A stretch of 64,000 bases of DNA from Candidatus Gastranaerophilales bacterium (GTDB lineage: Bacteria; Cyanobacteriota; Vampirovibrionia; Gastranaerophilales; Gastranaerophilaceae), in the NCBI GenBank assembly GCA_910587815.1, contig CAJUNK010000006.1, forward strand, positions 1 through 64,000, in the 5' to 3' direction. Positions 8,787 to 18,707 of this stretch are shown piece after piece (position 1 is the first letter of the stretch; every line of letters starts with the position of its first letter). A program made the position numbers and the translations under genes. Below the pieces are notes generated by a model. It searched no databases, was not told where the DNA came from, and worked only from the letters and a program-made list of their open reading frames with translations.

Positions 8787-8796
8787 GGAAAATGAA

Positions 8797-9168
8797 ATGA
8801 TGAAGAAATTTAAACTTTTATTAATTCTTGCAATATTTTTCTTTATAACATCAAATGCAAATGCTTCTTATCTTGATGATTCCATTAAAAATTTTGGTGT
8901 TTCTGCTGATAATATGTATCTCACATCCTTATCTGTTTTAAATTCTCTAAATTACGAAATTTTAGAAATGCAATCTAAAAGCGGATATATCTTGTTTAGA
9001 ACAGGTGCAAAAGATTACATTATGACAATTACAGTGCTAACACCCGTTACATCAAACATTAAAATCCTTCCTGCAAATAGCATATATTCTACAGGTACAT
9101 CTGTTCAAAAAACAATCTTTGATGAACTTGAATTAAACAAATTAAATATCTTAAAAAAGCAAGGGTAA
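8797..9168 (+). CDS. small secreted hypothetical protein
   Basis: A 123-residue protein with a clear Sec signal peptide (Lys-rich start, hydrophobic core, likely cleavage after ANA near residue 24). The mature domain, about 100 residues, has no family I can name. Its pattern (NSLNYEILEMQSKSGYILFRTGAKDYIMTI) suggests a small alpha/beta fold. It sits ten bases after polA and three bases before priA, in the same operon, yet is exported. ATG codons at 8797 and 8800 are both possible; the second also fits the upstream AAGGA. No function is assigned. Confidence 0.7.
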   Translation: MMKKFKLLLILAIFFFITSNANASYLDDSIKNFGVSADNMYLTSLSVLNSLNYEILEMQSKSGYILFRTGAKDYIMTITVLTPVTSNIKILPANSIYSTGTSVQKTIFDELELNKLNILKKQG

Positions 9169-9171
9169 AAA

Positions 9172-11232
9172 ATGCAAAAAACCCCTAAAAACCAGGAATA
9201 TAAATATGCTCTTTGCCTTGTTGATATTAAAGTGCTTGGCACAAGAACTTTTTCATACCTTATCCCAGATGATATGAAAAATGATATAAAAATAGGCCAG
9301 CCTGTAATGGTGCCGTTTGGCAGGGGAAGAAAAATAAAGGCCTATATTGTAGGGTTTTCAAACTATTTAGAAGAAGGAATAAAGGCAAAATACATTGATG
9401 AAATTTTAGATAACGATGCTATGTTTGACCTTGAGTATTTAAAAATGCTTGAATGGGTTGCAAACTATTATTTTTCAGACCTTCCAACCGTTCTAAAAAC
9501 TGCCCTTCCTGAAAAATTTTTCCAAAAGAATTTAAAAAAATACAGAAAACCAAACAAGGAATTGAAGGTTTTAAACACAAAAAAAAGTAAAAAACAAAAT
9601 ATACTGACAGAAGAACAACAAAAAATTTATGAACAAATAAAGAAAGTAAACGCAAAAACCTCCCTTCTATATGGCATTACAGGTTCTGGCAAAACAGAAA
9701 TTTACTTTAAATTAATTGAAGACACTATAAATGACGGTAAAAACGTATTATTTTTGGCACCTGAAATTGCCCTTGTTTCCCAGCTTACAAGCCGCACAAT
9801 AAAACGTTTCGGAAAAAACTCCGTGGGCATCTGGCACAGTTCAATTTCAGAAGCAGAAAAATATAAAGTATGGCAAAAATTAAGATGCGATGAAATAAAA
9901 ATCCTCTTTGGCGCACGCTCATCCGTTTTTGCACCAATTCAAAACCTTGGCCTCATAATAATTGATGAAGAAAACGACCCTGCCTATAAACAAACCATGC
10001 CAGCCCCAAGATATTCAGCTATTGAAGTAGCTAAAAAACTTGCAGAATTAAACAATGAAAACGGCGGCACAAAAATCATCCTTGGAAGCGCCACCCCAGA
10101 TATTAAAAGCTATTATGAAGCTAAAAATTCAAATTCACTCTTTGTTTTAAACCAAAGATACAATAATGCAGCCCTTCCAAAGGTAAAAATTATTGATATG
10201 CGAATGGAGCGCGGAATGGGCAACAACGGCATATTTTCAAAATATTTAATTGATGAAATCAAAAAAACCGTTAAAAATAAAAATCAGGTAATCCTTTTAA
10301 TAAATAGGCGCGGCTTTTCAAGCTACACCCAGTGCCTTGAATGTTCAACTGTCATTGAATGCCCAAAATGCGCAATCCCTTTGATTTACCACAGTGCAAC
10401 GCATTCTCACCGCTGCCATTATTGTAATTATGAAATCAAAAATTTAACAAAATGCCCAAAATGCGAACATGAAGACACCCTTGAAAACTTTGGCACAGGC
10501 ACCCAAAGGGTGGAAGACATTGCAGGAAAAATTTTCCCCGATATGAAAATCCAAAGACTGGATTCAGACAGTCTTACAAAGAAAAATGAACATTTTGAAA
10601 TATTGGAAGCTTTTTCAAAGGGTGAAATAGACATTTTAATTGGCACACAAATGATTGCAAAAGGCCTGGATAACCCAAATGTCACCCTTGTTGGCGTCAT
10701 AAATGCAGATTTAAGCTTTAATCTGCCTGATTTTAGAAGTTCTGAACGCGGTTTTTCATTGTTGTGCCAGGTCGCAGGAAGAAGCGGCAGAGGAGAAAAG
10801 GAAGGAAAAGTAATTTTCCAAACCTTTAATAATACAAATATTTTTCTTGATAAAGCACGGGAACAGGATTATGAAAGCTTTTATGAAAATGAAATAGAGA
10901 TAAGGGAAGCCTTTGATTATCCCCCGTTTTCAAAGATTATAAGAATAATTTTAAGCTCTGATAATAATTTCCGTGCAGAAAAATCAGCAATGGAAATTTC
11001 AATGCGGTTAAAGGATTGGATAGATAAACTGTCTCTATCTGAAAGATTAATAGTTATGGGGCCTGCCCCTTGCGTTTTAGAAAAAATAAGGGGCGAATTT
11101 CGGTTTAATATAATAGTGAAAAATAAACTTGATGAAAAAGGCCATAATACAATCCTTTCATTTTTAAGAAAAATTATCCTTCCAAACGATATAAAAATGG
11201 TCATAGATGTAGACCCAATGGATATTTTATAA
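9172..11232 (+). CDS. priA: primosomal protein N' (PriA replication-restart helicase)
   Basis: PriA recognises stalled forks and reloads the replicative helicase. This 686-residue protein has the N-terminal DNA-binding region (about 1-110), a superfamily 2 helicase core with Walker A GSGKTE near 170, and a cysteine cluster for two zinc ions (about 386-430: CLEC, CPKC, CHYC, CPKC). The motif VI region is QVAGRSGRG. The box II sequence is DEEN instead of the usual DEEH, a substitution next to the ATPase carboxylates. It is slightly shorter than the E. coli protein, which is normal. It lies in a replication/repair run between polA and the helicase-nuclease pair. Confidence 0.95.
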   Translation: MQKTPKNQEYKYALCLVDIKVLGTRTFSYLIPDDMKNDIKIGQPVMVPFGRGRKIKAYIVGFSNYLEEGIKAKYIDEILDNDAMFDLEYLKMLEWVANYYFSDLPTVLKTALPEKFFQKNLKKYRKPNKELKVLNTKKSKKQNILTEEQQKIYEQIKKVNAKTSLLYGITGSGKTEIYFKLIEDTINDGKNVLFLAPEIALVSQLTSRTIKRFGKNSVGIWHSSISEAEKYKVWQKLRCDEIKILFGARSSVFAPIQNLGLIIIDEENDPAYKQTMPAPRYSAIEVAKKLAELNNENGGTKIILGSATPDIKSYYEAKNSNSLFVLNQRYNNAALPKVKIIDMRMERGMGNNGIFSKYLIDEIKKTVKNKNQVILLINRRGFSSYTQCLECSTVIECPKCAIPLIYHSATHSHRCHYCNYEIKNLTKCPKCEHEDTLENFGTGTQRVEDIAGKIFPDMKIQRLDSDSLTKKNEHFEILEAFSKGEIDILIGTQMIAKGLDNPNVTLVGVINADLSFNLPDFRSSERGFSLLCQVAGRSGRGEKEGKVIFQTFNNTNIFLDKAREQDYESFYENEIEIREAFDYPPFSKIIRIILSSDNNFRAEKSAMEISMRLKDWIDKLSLSERLIVMGPAPCVLEKIRGEFRFNIIVKNKLDEKGHNTILSFLRKIILPNDIKMVIDVDPMDIL

Positions 11233-11254
11233 AAACAAAACACAAAGCCCGGCA

Positions 11255-14200
11255 ATGCTAATTAAAAATCACCTAAATTCAAATAAAACAGATATTTTGA
11301 TAAATTCTTACACATCCCTTTTAAATGAAGGAGTGGATGCAGAAAATATCCTTGTTATTGTGCAAAATTTTAAAAAAAGAAATGAATTCATAGAAAAAAC
11401 AAAATCTAATTTAAAAATTGATGCTGTCACAAATTTCAATATCTACACGTTCTTTGGTCTTGTTTATAATAAAATCCTTGATAATTGGCCCATAATTGAA
11501 AATGAAATAAGGGATAAAAACGCTAAAATCACTCCGCATCTTTCAGGACTAGAAGTTAGCCAATATATTTTTAAAAAAGCAATAGATGAGGTACAATTTA
11601 GGGGCTATAATTCAAAAGGAAACCTTCTGCACCAGCTTTTAAGGCGATATTCTTTGTGTGTTTTAAATGCTCTGACACCTGATGAAATTAAAGAAAGAGC
11701 AAAAATTTTATCTGACCCTTTTTATTCTGATATTAAAAATGCACTGAACCTTTATAAATTAAAAACTTTAAATCTTCGCGCGTTTGATTATCTTCGCCAA
11801 ACTGATATTTTTAAATACGTTTATAAAAATTCTAAAAACCCTTATGAATACGTATTTTTAGATGACGGCGATGAGATAACACCAGCCTTGTTTGAATATT
11901 TAAATTTTATAAAAAATGATGTAGAAGAATTTTTTATAGCCTATGATGAATACGGCTGCACAAGAAAAGGCTTTCTTGGCGCTTTAGAATTTGACTTTGA
12001 AAGGTTTCTAAACACAAAAGCCATTTTGCAAAATAATAATGACCCAAAAACAAAAAAAGCCGATGAAATATTTCAAAATATCAAAAACGATAAAGCGGTT
12101 GAAATTGAAAATTCTGAAATCAAAAGCTTCATTAGGCAAGATGAAATGATAGCAAATGCGGTAAATACGATAAATGAACTTTTAAATAACCCTTTAAATA
12201 AATTAAAACCTTCTGACATTGCAATAATTACCCCAAATATTGATGATTACCTTAAAATCCAATTAGATAAAATAAAAGCGCCTGTTCAATATTTATCAGG
12301 CAGTGAAAAATTATCTAAAAACCCAATCCTTGCAGGTTTTCTAGAAATTTTAAAAGCACTTAATAATAAAAATTTAAAAATTTCACCCTATGTTTTAAGG
12401 GGTATCCTTGCAAGCATTTTAAAGCTAGATTTTAATACAATTTTAAAAATTGCAGATGAATATGAAGTTTTAGATAATGATATATTTAACTGCCTAAAAA
12501 ACCACATCCAAAACCCAGATATTGAAAAATTTTTAACCACACTTAATGAAATAAAAGATTTAAAATTATCAGAACAATTATTTACCCTTGCACAAGAATA
12601 CATTGAATTATCCCCCAAAAATAAAGATGCCCTCTATAAAATAAACCAATTATTAAAACAAATAAGGGATTTTGAAGAAATATTCAACCCAAATGAAAAT
12701 ACTCAAAACAAAGAATTAAATAAAAATCTTATATTGCAATTAGAAAATACCATAGTTTCAGAAAACCCGCTAAATAGTGCCATTGTTGAAGAAGATGCAA
12801 TAACGGTTTCAACCGCACAAAAATTAATTGATAATTCTATCGCATCAAAACACACATTTTTATTGGATACCACAAGCTCAAACTGGACAAAGCAAGATAT
12901 TGGCCCTCTTTATAATGCCTGGGTATTTCAAAAAAGCTGGAAGAAAAAAACCTTTGAACTTGAAGACAATATAAAATGCGCCCTTGATAAAACAGCAAGA
13001 ATTTTAAGAAAAATCTACCTTCTAAATTCAGATAAAATATATATTTATTCAAGCATCTATGATTTTTTAGGGGTAGAAAATTTTAAGGGCATAAACCACT
13101 TTTTTAAAGAACCTAAAACCCTTGCCATAGAAGAAAAACCAGTAAAAAAAGAGTTTAAAATCATCCCAAGAACTGATCAAGCGCCTGTTTTAGAATATAA
13201 AGAAGGCAAAATGGCAGTCAGCGCTGTTGCAGGCGCTGGCAAAACAACCATTATGCTTGCCCTTATTTTAAAGCTTTTAAATGAAAAAATTCTGCCTGAA
13301 AACATATTTGTACTTACATTTATGGATTCTGCTGCAAGGAATTTTAAAGAAAGAATTAAAGAAAATTTCCCGCACCTTGTGGAATTGCCGCACATTTCAA
13401 CAATCCATGGCCTTGCCCTTAGAATTTTAAGAGAAAATAACAATCACACAAAATTAAACCTTGATGTAGATTTTGAAATTTTAGATGAAATTAAAAGAAA
13501 TAATATAATAAAGGATATAATTTCAACCCTTGGGCTTGATTTATCTAAGGCAGAACTTTATGATAGGGCAATTTCAGCCTATAAAAACCAAAAACACCAA
13601 AATCTTGATAAATTATCCCCCTTGTTTCGCCGTATCTATGAAACTTATAAAACCACCCTTCTAAGCAACAATTACATTGATTATGATGATTTATTATCCC
13701 TTTCACTCACACTTTTAAGGAAGGATAAAAATATAAGAGAATATTACCAAAACCTGATGAAATATATAATTGAAGATGAAGCACAAGATTCAAGCGAAAT
13801 TCAGCAAGAATTAATAAAAATCTTATCAGGCTACCATAATAATTTAATCCGCTGCGGAGATGTGAATCAGGCTATCACAACAACATTTTCAAACGCAGAT
13901 GTAAAGGGTTTTAGAAAATTCATATCAGAAAACAATAACGTTAAAATGAATTATTCAAATAGAAACGCAACAGGCATAATAGATTTTGCAAATGCGCTCA
14001 TTGAATATGGAACAAAAGTATCAGATACCGCATTTTTGCCAGTAAAAACAATGCCTGTGGAAGGAAAAAATATTGTTGATAAAAACAGTGTTAATATTTT
14101 AACGTTTGAAAAAGAAAATGAAGAAAAAGATTTTATATTAAATAAAATTAAAGAAATCCAAAGCACAAAACAAAATAGTGTAGCAATACTTTTAAGAAGC

Positions 14201-15133
14201 AATAGAGAAGTTGCCGAATGGAGTACCTTTTTATCTGAAAATACACGATTTAAAATCACCACAAATTCTGACACATTAAATTTAAATCCCGTATTTAGGA
14301 CAGTTCTTGCAATATTAAATTTTATAAACAACCCTTTGCATAATTTAACAATTAAAGAATGTGCTAAAACATTGATGGGGCTTGGCTTTTATAAAGATGA
14401 CAGTGAAATTTTTGAATTTCTAGATAAAAATAATGACACAGCAAAAACACCCTTCATCCTTGGAAACAATGAATATTTCAGCATCTTTTGGGATTTAAAA
14501 TATTTTATTCAAATGTGGAACGCGCCAATTTATGAAATAGCATATAAAATAGGTGAATTTTATTTTTCACGCTCAGCGTTTGAAAATGAAGCCAGAAAGG
14601 CAAATATATCATTGGTTTCAGGTATAGTATCAAAGGTTTATAATGCAAATAAAACCTTTGAAGATACCGTAAAAAAATTAAACGATATGGCAAATAAGCC
14701 AAATAGAACAGGCATCAAACTCATTACGGATGTAAAAACCAATAATGATGCAGAAATTCAGGTTTTAACCCTTCATAAATCAAAAGGGGATGAGTTTGAC
14801 CACGTTTTTATCCCTAAAATGTCCACAGACAGCCTTTCTTTGGATATTAATGATATCAAATTAAAGGAAAATTCAAAATTTATTGAAACAATAAAAACAG
14901 AACCAAAAAACGATGAAGAATTAAAAAAAGAAATTTTGGATGAAAATTTCAGACTGGCCTATGTCGGTATAACCCGCGCCAAAAGAAAGCTTTACTTAAC
15001 CTGTGCAAAAGAATATAAAATATTTAATAAATTGAAAGAAAAGTGCCCAAATCAGCTTTTATCTGATATCACCCCGAAAATTCAGCCAAATGTCGCACAG
15101 CACAATGCTTTGGAGGAAAAATGCCAAAATTAA
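11255..15133 (+). CDS. double UvrD-like (AddA/AddB-type) helicase
   Basis: A 1292-residue protein made of two superfamily 1 helicase units. The C-terminal unit (about 640-1260) is intact: Walker A AVAGAGKTT near 657, DEAQD near 840, CGDVNQA near 867, LTLHKSKGDEFDHVFI near 1171, and LAYVGITRAKRKLYL near 1233. The N-terminal unit (about 1-620) follows the same motif order but is decayed: SNKTD for Walker A near residue 10, DDGDEITP near 204 in place of DEAQD, and GCTRKGFLGA near 233 in place of the QSIYRFRGA element. One live and one dead helicase plus a separate RecB-like nuclease gene, overlapping by 13 bases, match the logic of AddAB/RecBCD break-processing complexes. No nuclease domain is seen in the helicase. 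Confidence 0.85.
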   Translation: MLIKNHLNSNKTDILINSYTSLLNEGVDAENILVIVQNFKKRNEFIEKTKSNLKIDAVTNFNIYTFFGLVYNKILDNWPIIENEIRDKNAKITPHLSGLEVSQYIFKKAIDEVQFRGYNSKGNLLHQLLRRYSLCVLNALTPDEIKERAKILSDPFYSDIKNALNLYKLKTLNLRAFDYLRQTDIFKYVYKNSKNPYEYVFLDDGDEITPALFEYLNFIKNDVEEFFIAYDEYGCTRKGFLGALEFDFERFLNTKAILQNNNDPKTKKADEIFQNIKNDKAVEIENSEIKSFIRQDEMIANAVNTINELLNNPLNKLKPSDIAIITPNIDDYLKIQLDKIKAPVQYLSGSEKLSKNPILAGFLEILKALNNKNLKISPYVLRGILASILKLDFNTILKIADEYEVLDNDIFNCLKNHIQNPDIEKFLTTLNEIKDLKLSEQLFTLAQEYIELSPKNKDALYKINQLLKQIRDFEEIFNPNENTQNKELNKNLILQLENTIVSENPLNSAIVEEDAITVSTAQKLIDNSIASKHTFLLDTTSSNWTKQDIGPLYNAWVFQKSWKKKTFELEDNIKCALDKTARILRKIYLLNSDKIYIYSSIYDFLGVENFKGINHFFKEPKTLAIEEKPVKKEFKIIPRTDQAPVLEYKEGKMAVSAVAGAGKTTIMLALILKLLNEKILPENIFVLTFMDSAARNFKERIKENFPHLVELPHISTIHGLALRILRENNNHTKLNLDVDFEILDEIKRNNIIKDIISTLGLDLSKAELYDRAISAYKNQKHQNLDKLSPLFRRIYETYKTTLLSNNYIDYDDLLSLSLTLLRKDKNIREYYQNLMKYIIEDEAQDSSEIQQELIKILSGYHNNLIRCGDVNQAITTTFSNADVKGFRKFISENNNVKMNYSNRNATGIIDFANALIEYGTKVSDTAFLPVKTMPVEGKNIVDKNSVNILTFEKENEEKDFILNKIKEIQSTKQNSVAILLRSNREVAEWSTFLSENTRFKITTNSDTLNLNPVFRTVLAILNFINNPLHNLTIKECAKTLMGLGFYKDDSEIFEFLDKNNDTAKTPFILGNNEYFSIFWDLKYFIQMWNAPIYEIAYKIGEFYFSRSAFENEARKANISLVSGIVSKVYNANKTFEDTVKKLNDMANKPNRTGIKLITDVKTNNDAEIQVLTLHKSKGDEFDHVFIPKMSTDSLSLDINDIKLKENSKFIETIKTEPKNDEELKKEILDENFRLAYVGITRAKRKLYLTCAKEYKIFNKLKEKCPNQLLSDITPKIQPNVAQHNALEEKCQN

Positions 15134-15768
15134 CAAAAACCTACAGTGCAAATTCCTTAAAATTACTGGATTTTGACCCGCAGCAATATATCTTAAAATA
15201 TAAAGAAGGCCTTTTTTTAAACCCCGCTAAAGAAAGCACAAAGGCTGGTGAAAAATTGCACAGTTTTTTATGTTATTACCTGAAAAACTTTGATATGACA
15301 AAATTTGAGGCCTCATTATCTAACGTAGATAAAACTTTTTTAAACAACATAAAAACCTTTGATGCTGTAGAAAAATTAAAAAGCGCTAAAAATAAAGACA
15401 TAGAGCAGCCTTTTTTAATAAAATGCACCCCGCAAAACGCTCTTACAAAGGGCGCAGCGGATTTTGCTGATGGTGCTTTTTACCTTACAGGCAGATTTGA
15501 TGCGATTTTAAAAGATATAGATACTACTTCAGATGCAAACACGCAAATAAAAATCTATGATTGGAAAACGCAAAACCTGCCAAAAGACCCTGAAAATGAC
15601 ATCCAAACAATAGTTTATTTGTATTGCGCATCAAAACTTTATAAAACGCAAAACGTTTCTATCACATATATTTCACTCACAAAAAATGAAAGTGTTGGAA
15701 TACCTTATAATAAGGATTTTGATTATTTTAAAAGAATTTTTGATATAACGCGCAAAGCCCCTATTTAA
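15121..15768 (+). CDS. PD-(D/E)XK nuclease, RecB/Cas4-like
   Basis: A 215-residue stand-alone nuclease of the RecB family. The metal-binding and catalytic residues are visible in order: H47 in AGEKLHSFL, D127 in TGRFDAIL, D147 and K149 in IYDWKTQ, and Q162/Y166 in the QTIVYLY motif. It lacks the four cysteines of the iron-sulfur cluster found in AddB and Cas4. Its start lies within the end of the double-helicase gene (13-base overlap), so the two are almost certainly made together and act as a helicase-nuclease for DNA-end resection. A CRISPR role is unlikely because no array or cas gene is present. Confidence 0.85.
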   Translation: MPKLTKTYSANSLKLLDFDPQQYILKYKEGLFLNPAKESTKAGEKLHSFLCYYLKNFDMTKFEASLSNVDKTFLNNIKTFDAVEKLKSAKNKDIEQPFLIKCTPQNALTKGAADFADGAFYLTGRFDAILKDIDTTSDANTQIKIYDWKTQNLPKDPENDIQTIVYLYCASKLYKTQNVSITYISLTKNESVGIPYNKDFDYFKRIFDITRKAPI

Positions 15769-15800
15769 AGGCATTTAAAAGCATGTAAAAGCGACAAACC

Positions 15801-16601
15801 CTATTCAAGTGCAGTTAAAATCAAAGGCCCATCATCAGTTGCAGCAACAGTATGTTCAAAATGCGCAGAAGCTTTGTTATCAATTGTAGAAACACACCAG
15901 TTATCATCCATTGAAACAACAACCTCATCCACGCCTAAATTTATCATAGGTTCAATTGCAATAACATATCCTGATTTAATTTTTGTTTTATTGTTCACCC
16001 TATAATTGAACAAAAACGGGTCTTCATGCATATTTCGCCCCACGCCATGACCGCCGTATTGACGTACTATGCCATATTTTCTACCAGTGCCATCAGAATT
16101 TTTTAATTCTAAAGGTATATTTTGTGCAATCCCAAGCGCTGTATCTTCTACTGCCCCTGAAATATCATCCAAAATATTATCAGGCCTCATTTTATCTATA
16201 CCATTAAACAGGGCAAGCTCTGTTATTTTCAACAAATCTTCGTATTCTTTGCTTATTTTACCTACAGGATATGTCCAAGCTGAATCACCCACAAGACCTC
16301 TATATGTTGCCCCCACATCAATTGAAACAATATCGCCTTCTTTTAAAATACGATTCTTCGATGGAATCCCATGCACCACTTCTTCATTAATTGATGTACA
16401 AATACATCCTGGAAAACCGTTATACCCTAAAAATGTCGGGGTGCATTTATTTTCTTTTATAACACGCGCTGCAATTTCATCCAATTCCAAAGTTGAAACC
16501 CCAGGCTTTACAGCACCCTTCATTGCCTGATGCACAAGCGCCACAACACCACCTGCATGGCGCATAAGTTTAATTTCTTCTCTAGATTTTCTATTAATCA
16601 T
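15801..16601 (-). CDS. map: methionine aminopeptidase, type I
   Basis: Removes the initiator methionine from nascent proteins. The 266-residue protein has the full pita-bread fold with the five metal ligands visible: D in SIDVGA, D in VGDSAW, H in GGHGVGR, E in AIEPMI and E in FEHTVA, plus the active-site H in VVHGIP. There is no zinc-finger extension. Its start overlaps the end of adk by eight bases. Together with secY and adk it forms the classical spc-operon tail. It converges with the nuclease gene at 15768 across a 32-base gap with no obvious terminator. Confidence 0.97.
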   Translation of the reverse strand: MINRKSREEIKLMRHAGGVVALVHQAMKGAVKPGVSTLELDEIAARVIKENKCTPTFLGYNGFPGCICTSINEEVVHGIPSKNRILKEGDIVSIDVGATYRGLVGDSAWTYPVGKISKEYEDLLKITELALFNGIDKMRPDNILDDISGAVEDTALGIAQNIPLELKNSDGTGRKYGIVRQYGGHGVGRNMHEDPFLFNYRVNNKTKIKSGYVIAIEPMINLGVDEVVVSMDDNWCVSTIDNKASAHFEHTVAATDDGPLILTALE

Positions 16602-17256
16602 TTATTGCATTCTTTAATTCATTATAAACGGCTTCAATGCTTTGATTCGCATTAATTTGAACCAAAATCCCATCTTTTTTATAAAAATCAAGTAAAGGTT
16701 TTGTTTCATTATTATAAGTTTCAAACCTTAAAACCGCTGTTTCTTTCGTATCGTCTTTTCTTTGAACAAGTTCAACATTGCAAATATCGCATTTGCCATC
16801 ATTTTTTGGTGCAGAACTTTTTAAATTATAAATCTTGCCGCATTTTGGGCAAGACCGTCTATTTACAAGCCTTTCCACTAAAACATCGGTTGGAATATCA
16901 AAATAAATTGCCACTTTTTCATCTTTTGAAAATTTAAATGGGGAATTTTCCCACATATTTTTCAACGCCTGCGCTTGTTCAATGCTTCTTGGAAAACCAT
17001 CTAAAATATATCCATCCTTGCAATCAGGCCTTGAAATTCTTTCATTAATAACAGATTGCACAACTTCAATCGGCACAAGCTGGCCTTTATCAATAAAGCC
17101 TTTTGCTATTTTGCCAAATTCAGTTTCATTTTTAATGTTTTCTCTTAAAAGAGACCCTGTGTCCACATGCGGAATATTTAATTCTTTTGATAGCACATCT
17201 GTCTGTGTACCTTTGCCGCATCCTGGTGGCCCTAAAAAAATGAAAACTTTTTTCAT
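16594..17256 (-). CDS. adk: adenylate kinase (zinc-lid type)
   Basis: Interconverts ATP plus AMP and two ADP. The 220-residue protein has the P-loop GPPGCGKGT at residues 7-15, the AMP-binding DGFPRS segment, and a long lid with four cysteines (CPKCG and CDIC, about 137-160) expected to bind a structural zinc. The AGGAG site in front of the ATG overlaps the end of secY. Gene order secY-adk-map is the common bacterial arrangement. Confidence 0.97.
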   Translation of the reverse strand: MKKVFIFLGPPGCGKGTQTDVLSKELNIPHVDTGSLLRENIKNETEFGKIAKGFIDKGQLVPIEVVQSVINERISRPDCKDGYILDGFPRSIEQAQALKNMWENSPFKFSKDEKVAIYFDIPTDVLVERLVNRRSCPKCGKIYNLKSSAPKNDGKCDICNVELVQRKDDTKETAVLRFETYNNETKPLLDFYKKDGILVQINANQSIEAVYNELKNAIND

Positions 17257-17269
17257 AAACTCCTCTTTT

Positions 17270-18610
17270 TTATTCCTGTTTTAAAAAACTTTCATAATTT
17301 TTTGCAAGCATGTGCGTTTTGATTTGATTAATAAAATCAAGCGCAACACCAACCATAATGATTAATGATGTAGCACCAAGCCCTTGAAGTGTTGTAATAT
17401 TTGTAATCTTTGAAGCAATTGTGGGTACAAGTGCAATAATACCAAGTGCAATAGCACCAATAAACATTAATCTTGATAAGATTTCATCTAATTTTTCTGC
17501 TGTAGGCTTGCCTGGTTTCACACCAGGAATAGCAGAACCATATTTTTTAAGATTATTTGCAATCTCTTTTGGCTGCATATTTGGAATAATTGAAGCATAG
17601 AAGAATGTCAATGCCACAATTAATAAGAAATAAATTACATAATAACTTAAACTGGATGGGCTTAAAAACGCACTCATTGTTTCTAAAACATTTTTTAGAG
17701 CAGGGTTTGAAATGTTCATTTGATGAACAAACCCTAAAATTGTTGCAGGGAATAATAAAATTGCAACAGCAAAGATAATCGGCATAACACCGCCCGGGTT
17801 TAATTTAAACGGAATATTTGAATTTTGACCGCCATAAACTTTGTTTCCTACCTGACGTCTTGCAGAAACTATGGGCACCTTTCTTACAGCATCATGCAAA
17901 ATTATGATAAAAATAATTGTTGCAACAAATATTAATAATAATGCCATAATACCCAATTGAAGCCTTGGGTCTTGTGATACAAGGGTTGCAGTCCTTGATG
18001 TATACAAAGGAATACCTGAAATAATACCTACAAAAATTAATAATGAACCACCATTTCCAATACCTTTTTCAGTGATTAATTCTGCAAGCCACATCACCAT
18101 TACAGCCCCTGCGGTTAAAGCTATCATAGAGCCCATATAAAACATAAACGGATTAACGGTGCTCATCACAGAACCCTGCAATTTTGATAAAATTGTTACA
18201 AACACAAAAGACTGGAAAAAGGCCAAAATAACCGTAAACTGCCTTGTTAATTGCTGAATTTTACGTCTGCCTGCTTCTCCTTCTTCTTTTTGAAGATTTT
18301 CAAGATATGGAATAATTACAGCCAAAAGCTGCATAATAATTGAAGCTGTGATATAAGGCCCGATACCCAATGCAAAGATTGAAACTTTTCCCAAAGCACC
18401 GCCAGAAAATAAATCCAAAAAGCCTATCATATTATTTCCCGCAGCAAGAGCTTGGAACACTTCATTGTTTATCCCAAATATTGGAAGCTGGGCACCAAAT
18501 CTGAATAGAGCGATAATTATAAACGTAAAAATAAGCTTTTGCTTTAAGCCGCTTGCTTGAATATTTGAAACCAAACTTTGAAGCATTTGCTCGTTATTTG
18601 CCTGTTGCAT
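17270..18610 (-). CDS. secY: preprotein translocase subunit SecY
   Basis: Forms the protein-conducting channel of the Sec translocon in the inner membrane. The 446-residue sequence has ten predicted membrane segments, the plug region after the first helix (FGINNEVFQALAAGNN), and the conserved cytoplasmic loop with KVPIVSARRQVGNKVYGGQNS that contacts SecA and the ribosome. Length is typical. A long inverted repeat lies between rplO and secY (18644-18693) and may set secY expression separately. An AAAGG sequence precedes the start. Confidence 0.97.
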   Translation of the reverse strand: MQQANNEQMLQSLVSNIQASGLKQKLIFTFIIIALFRFGAQLPIFGINNEVFQALAAGNNMIGFLDLFSGGALGKVSIFALGIGPYITASIIMQLLAVIIPYLENLQKEEGEAGRRKIQQLTRQFTVILAFFQSFVFVTILSKLQGSVMSTVNPFMFYMGSMIALTAGAVMVMWLAELITEKGIGNGGSLLIFVGIISGIPLYTSRTATLVSQDPRLQLGIMALLLIFVATIIFIIILHDAVRKVPIVSARRQVGNKVYGGQNSNIPFKLNPGGVMPIIFAVAILLFPATILGFVHQMNISNPALKNVLETMSAFLSPSSLSYYVIYFLLIVALTFFYASIIPNMQPKEIANNLKKYGSAIPGVKPGKPTAEKLDEILSRLMFIGAIALGIIALVPTIASKITNITTLQGLGATSLIIMVGVALDFINQIKTHMLAKNYESFLKQE

Positions 18611-18643
18611 CTTGGTAATTGACCTTTCTTTATTTTTTAAAAC

Positions 18644-18693
18644 GAAAGCCTAAACCGGCACAAAATAGAATTTTCACCGGTTTAGAAACTTTC
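18644..18693 (-). promoter_or_regulatory. intergenic hairpin between rplO and secY
   Basis: GAAAG...CTAAACCGG and CCGGTTTAG.CTTTC form a long stem (nine perfect pairs plus five outer pairs) around an 18-base loop. On the coding strand it is followed by GTTTTAAAA, a weak T-tract. It may be an attenuating terminator or an mRNA processing/stability site within the ribosomal operon. Confidence 0.55.
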
Positions 18694-18707
18694 AATTTAT
18701 ATAAAAA

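Noticed and set aside
15121..15768. Cas4 of a CRISPR system.
   Set aside because: It lacks the iron-sulfur cysteines and any cas neighbours; it is coupled to a helicase gene instead.
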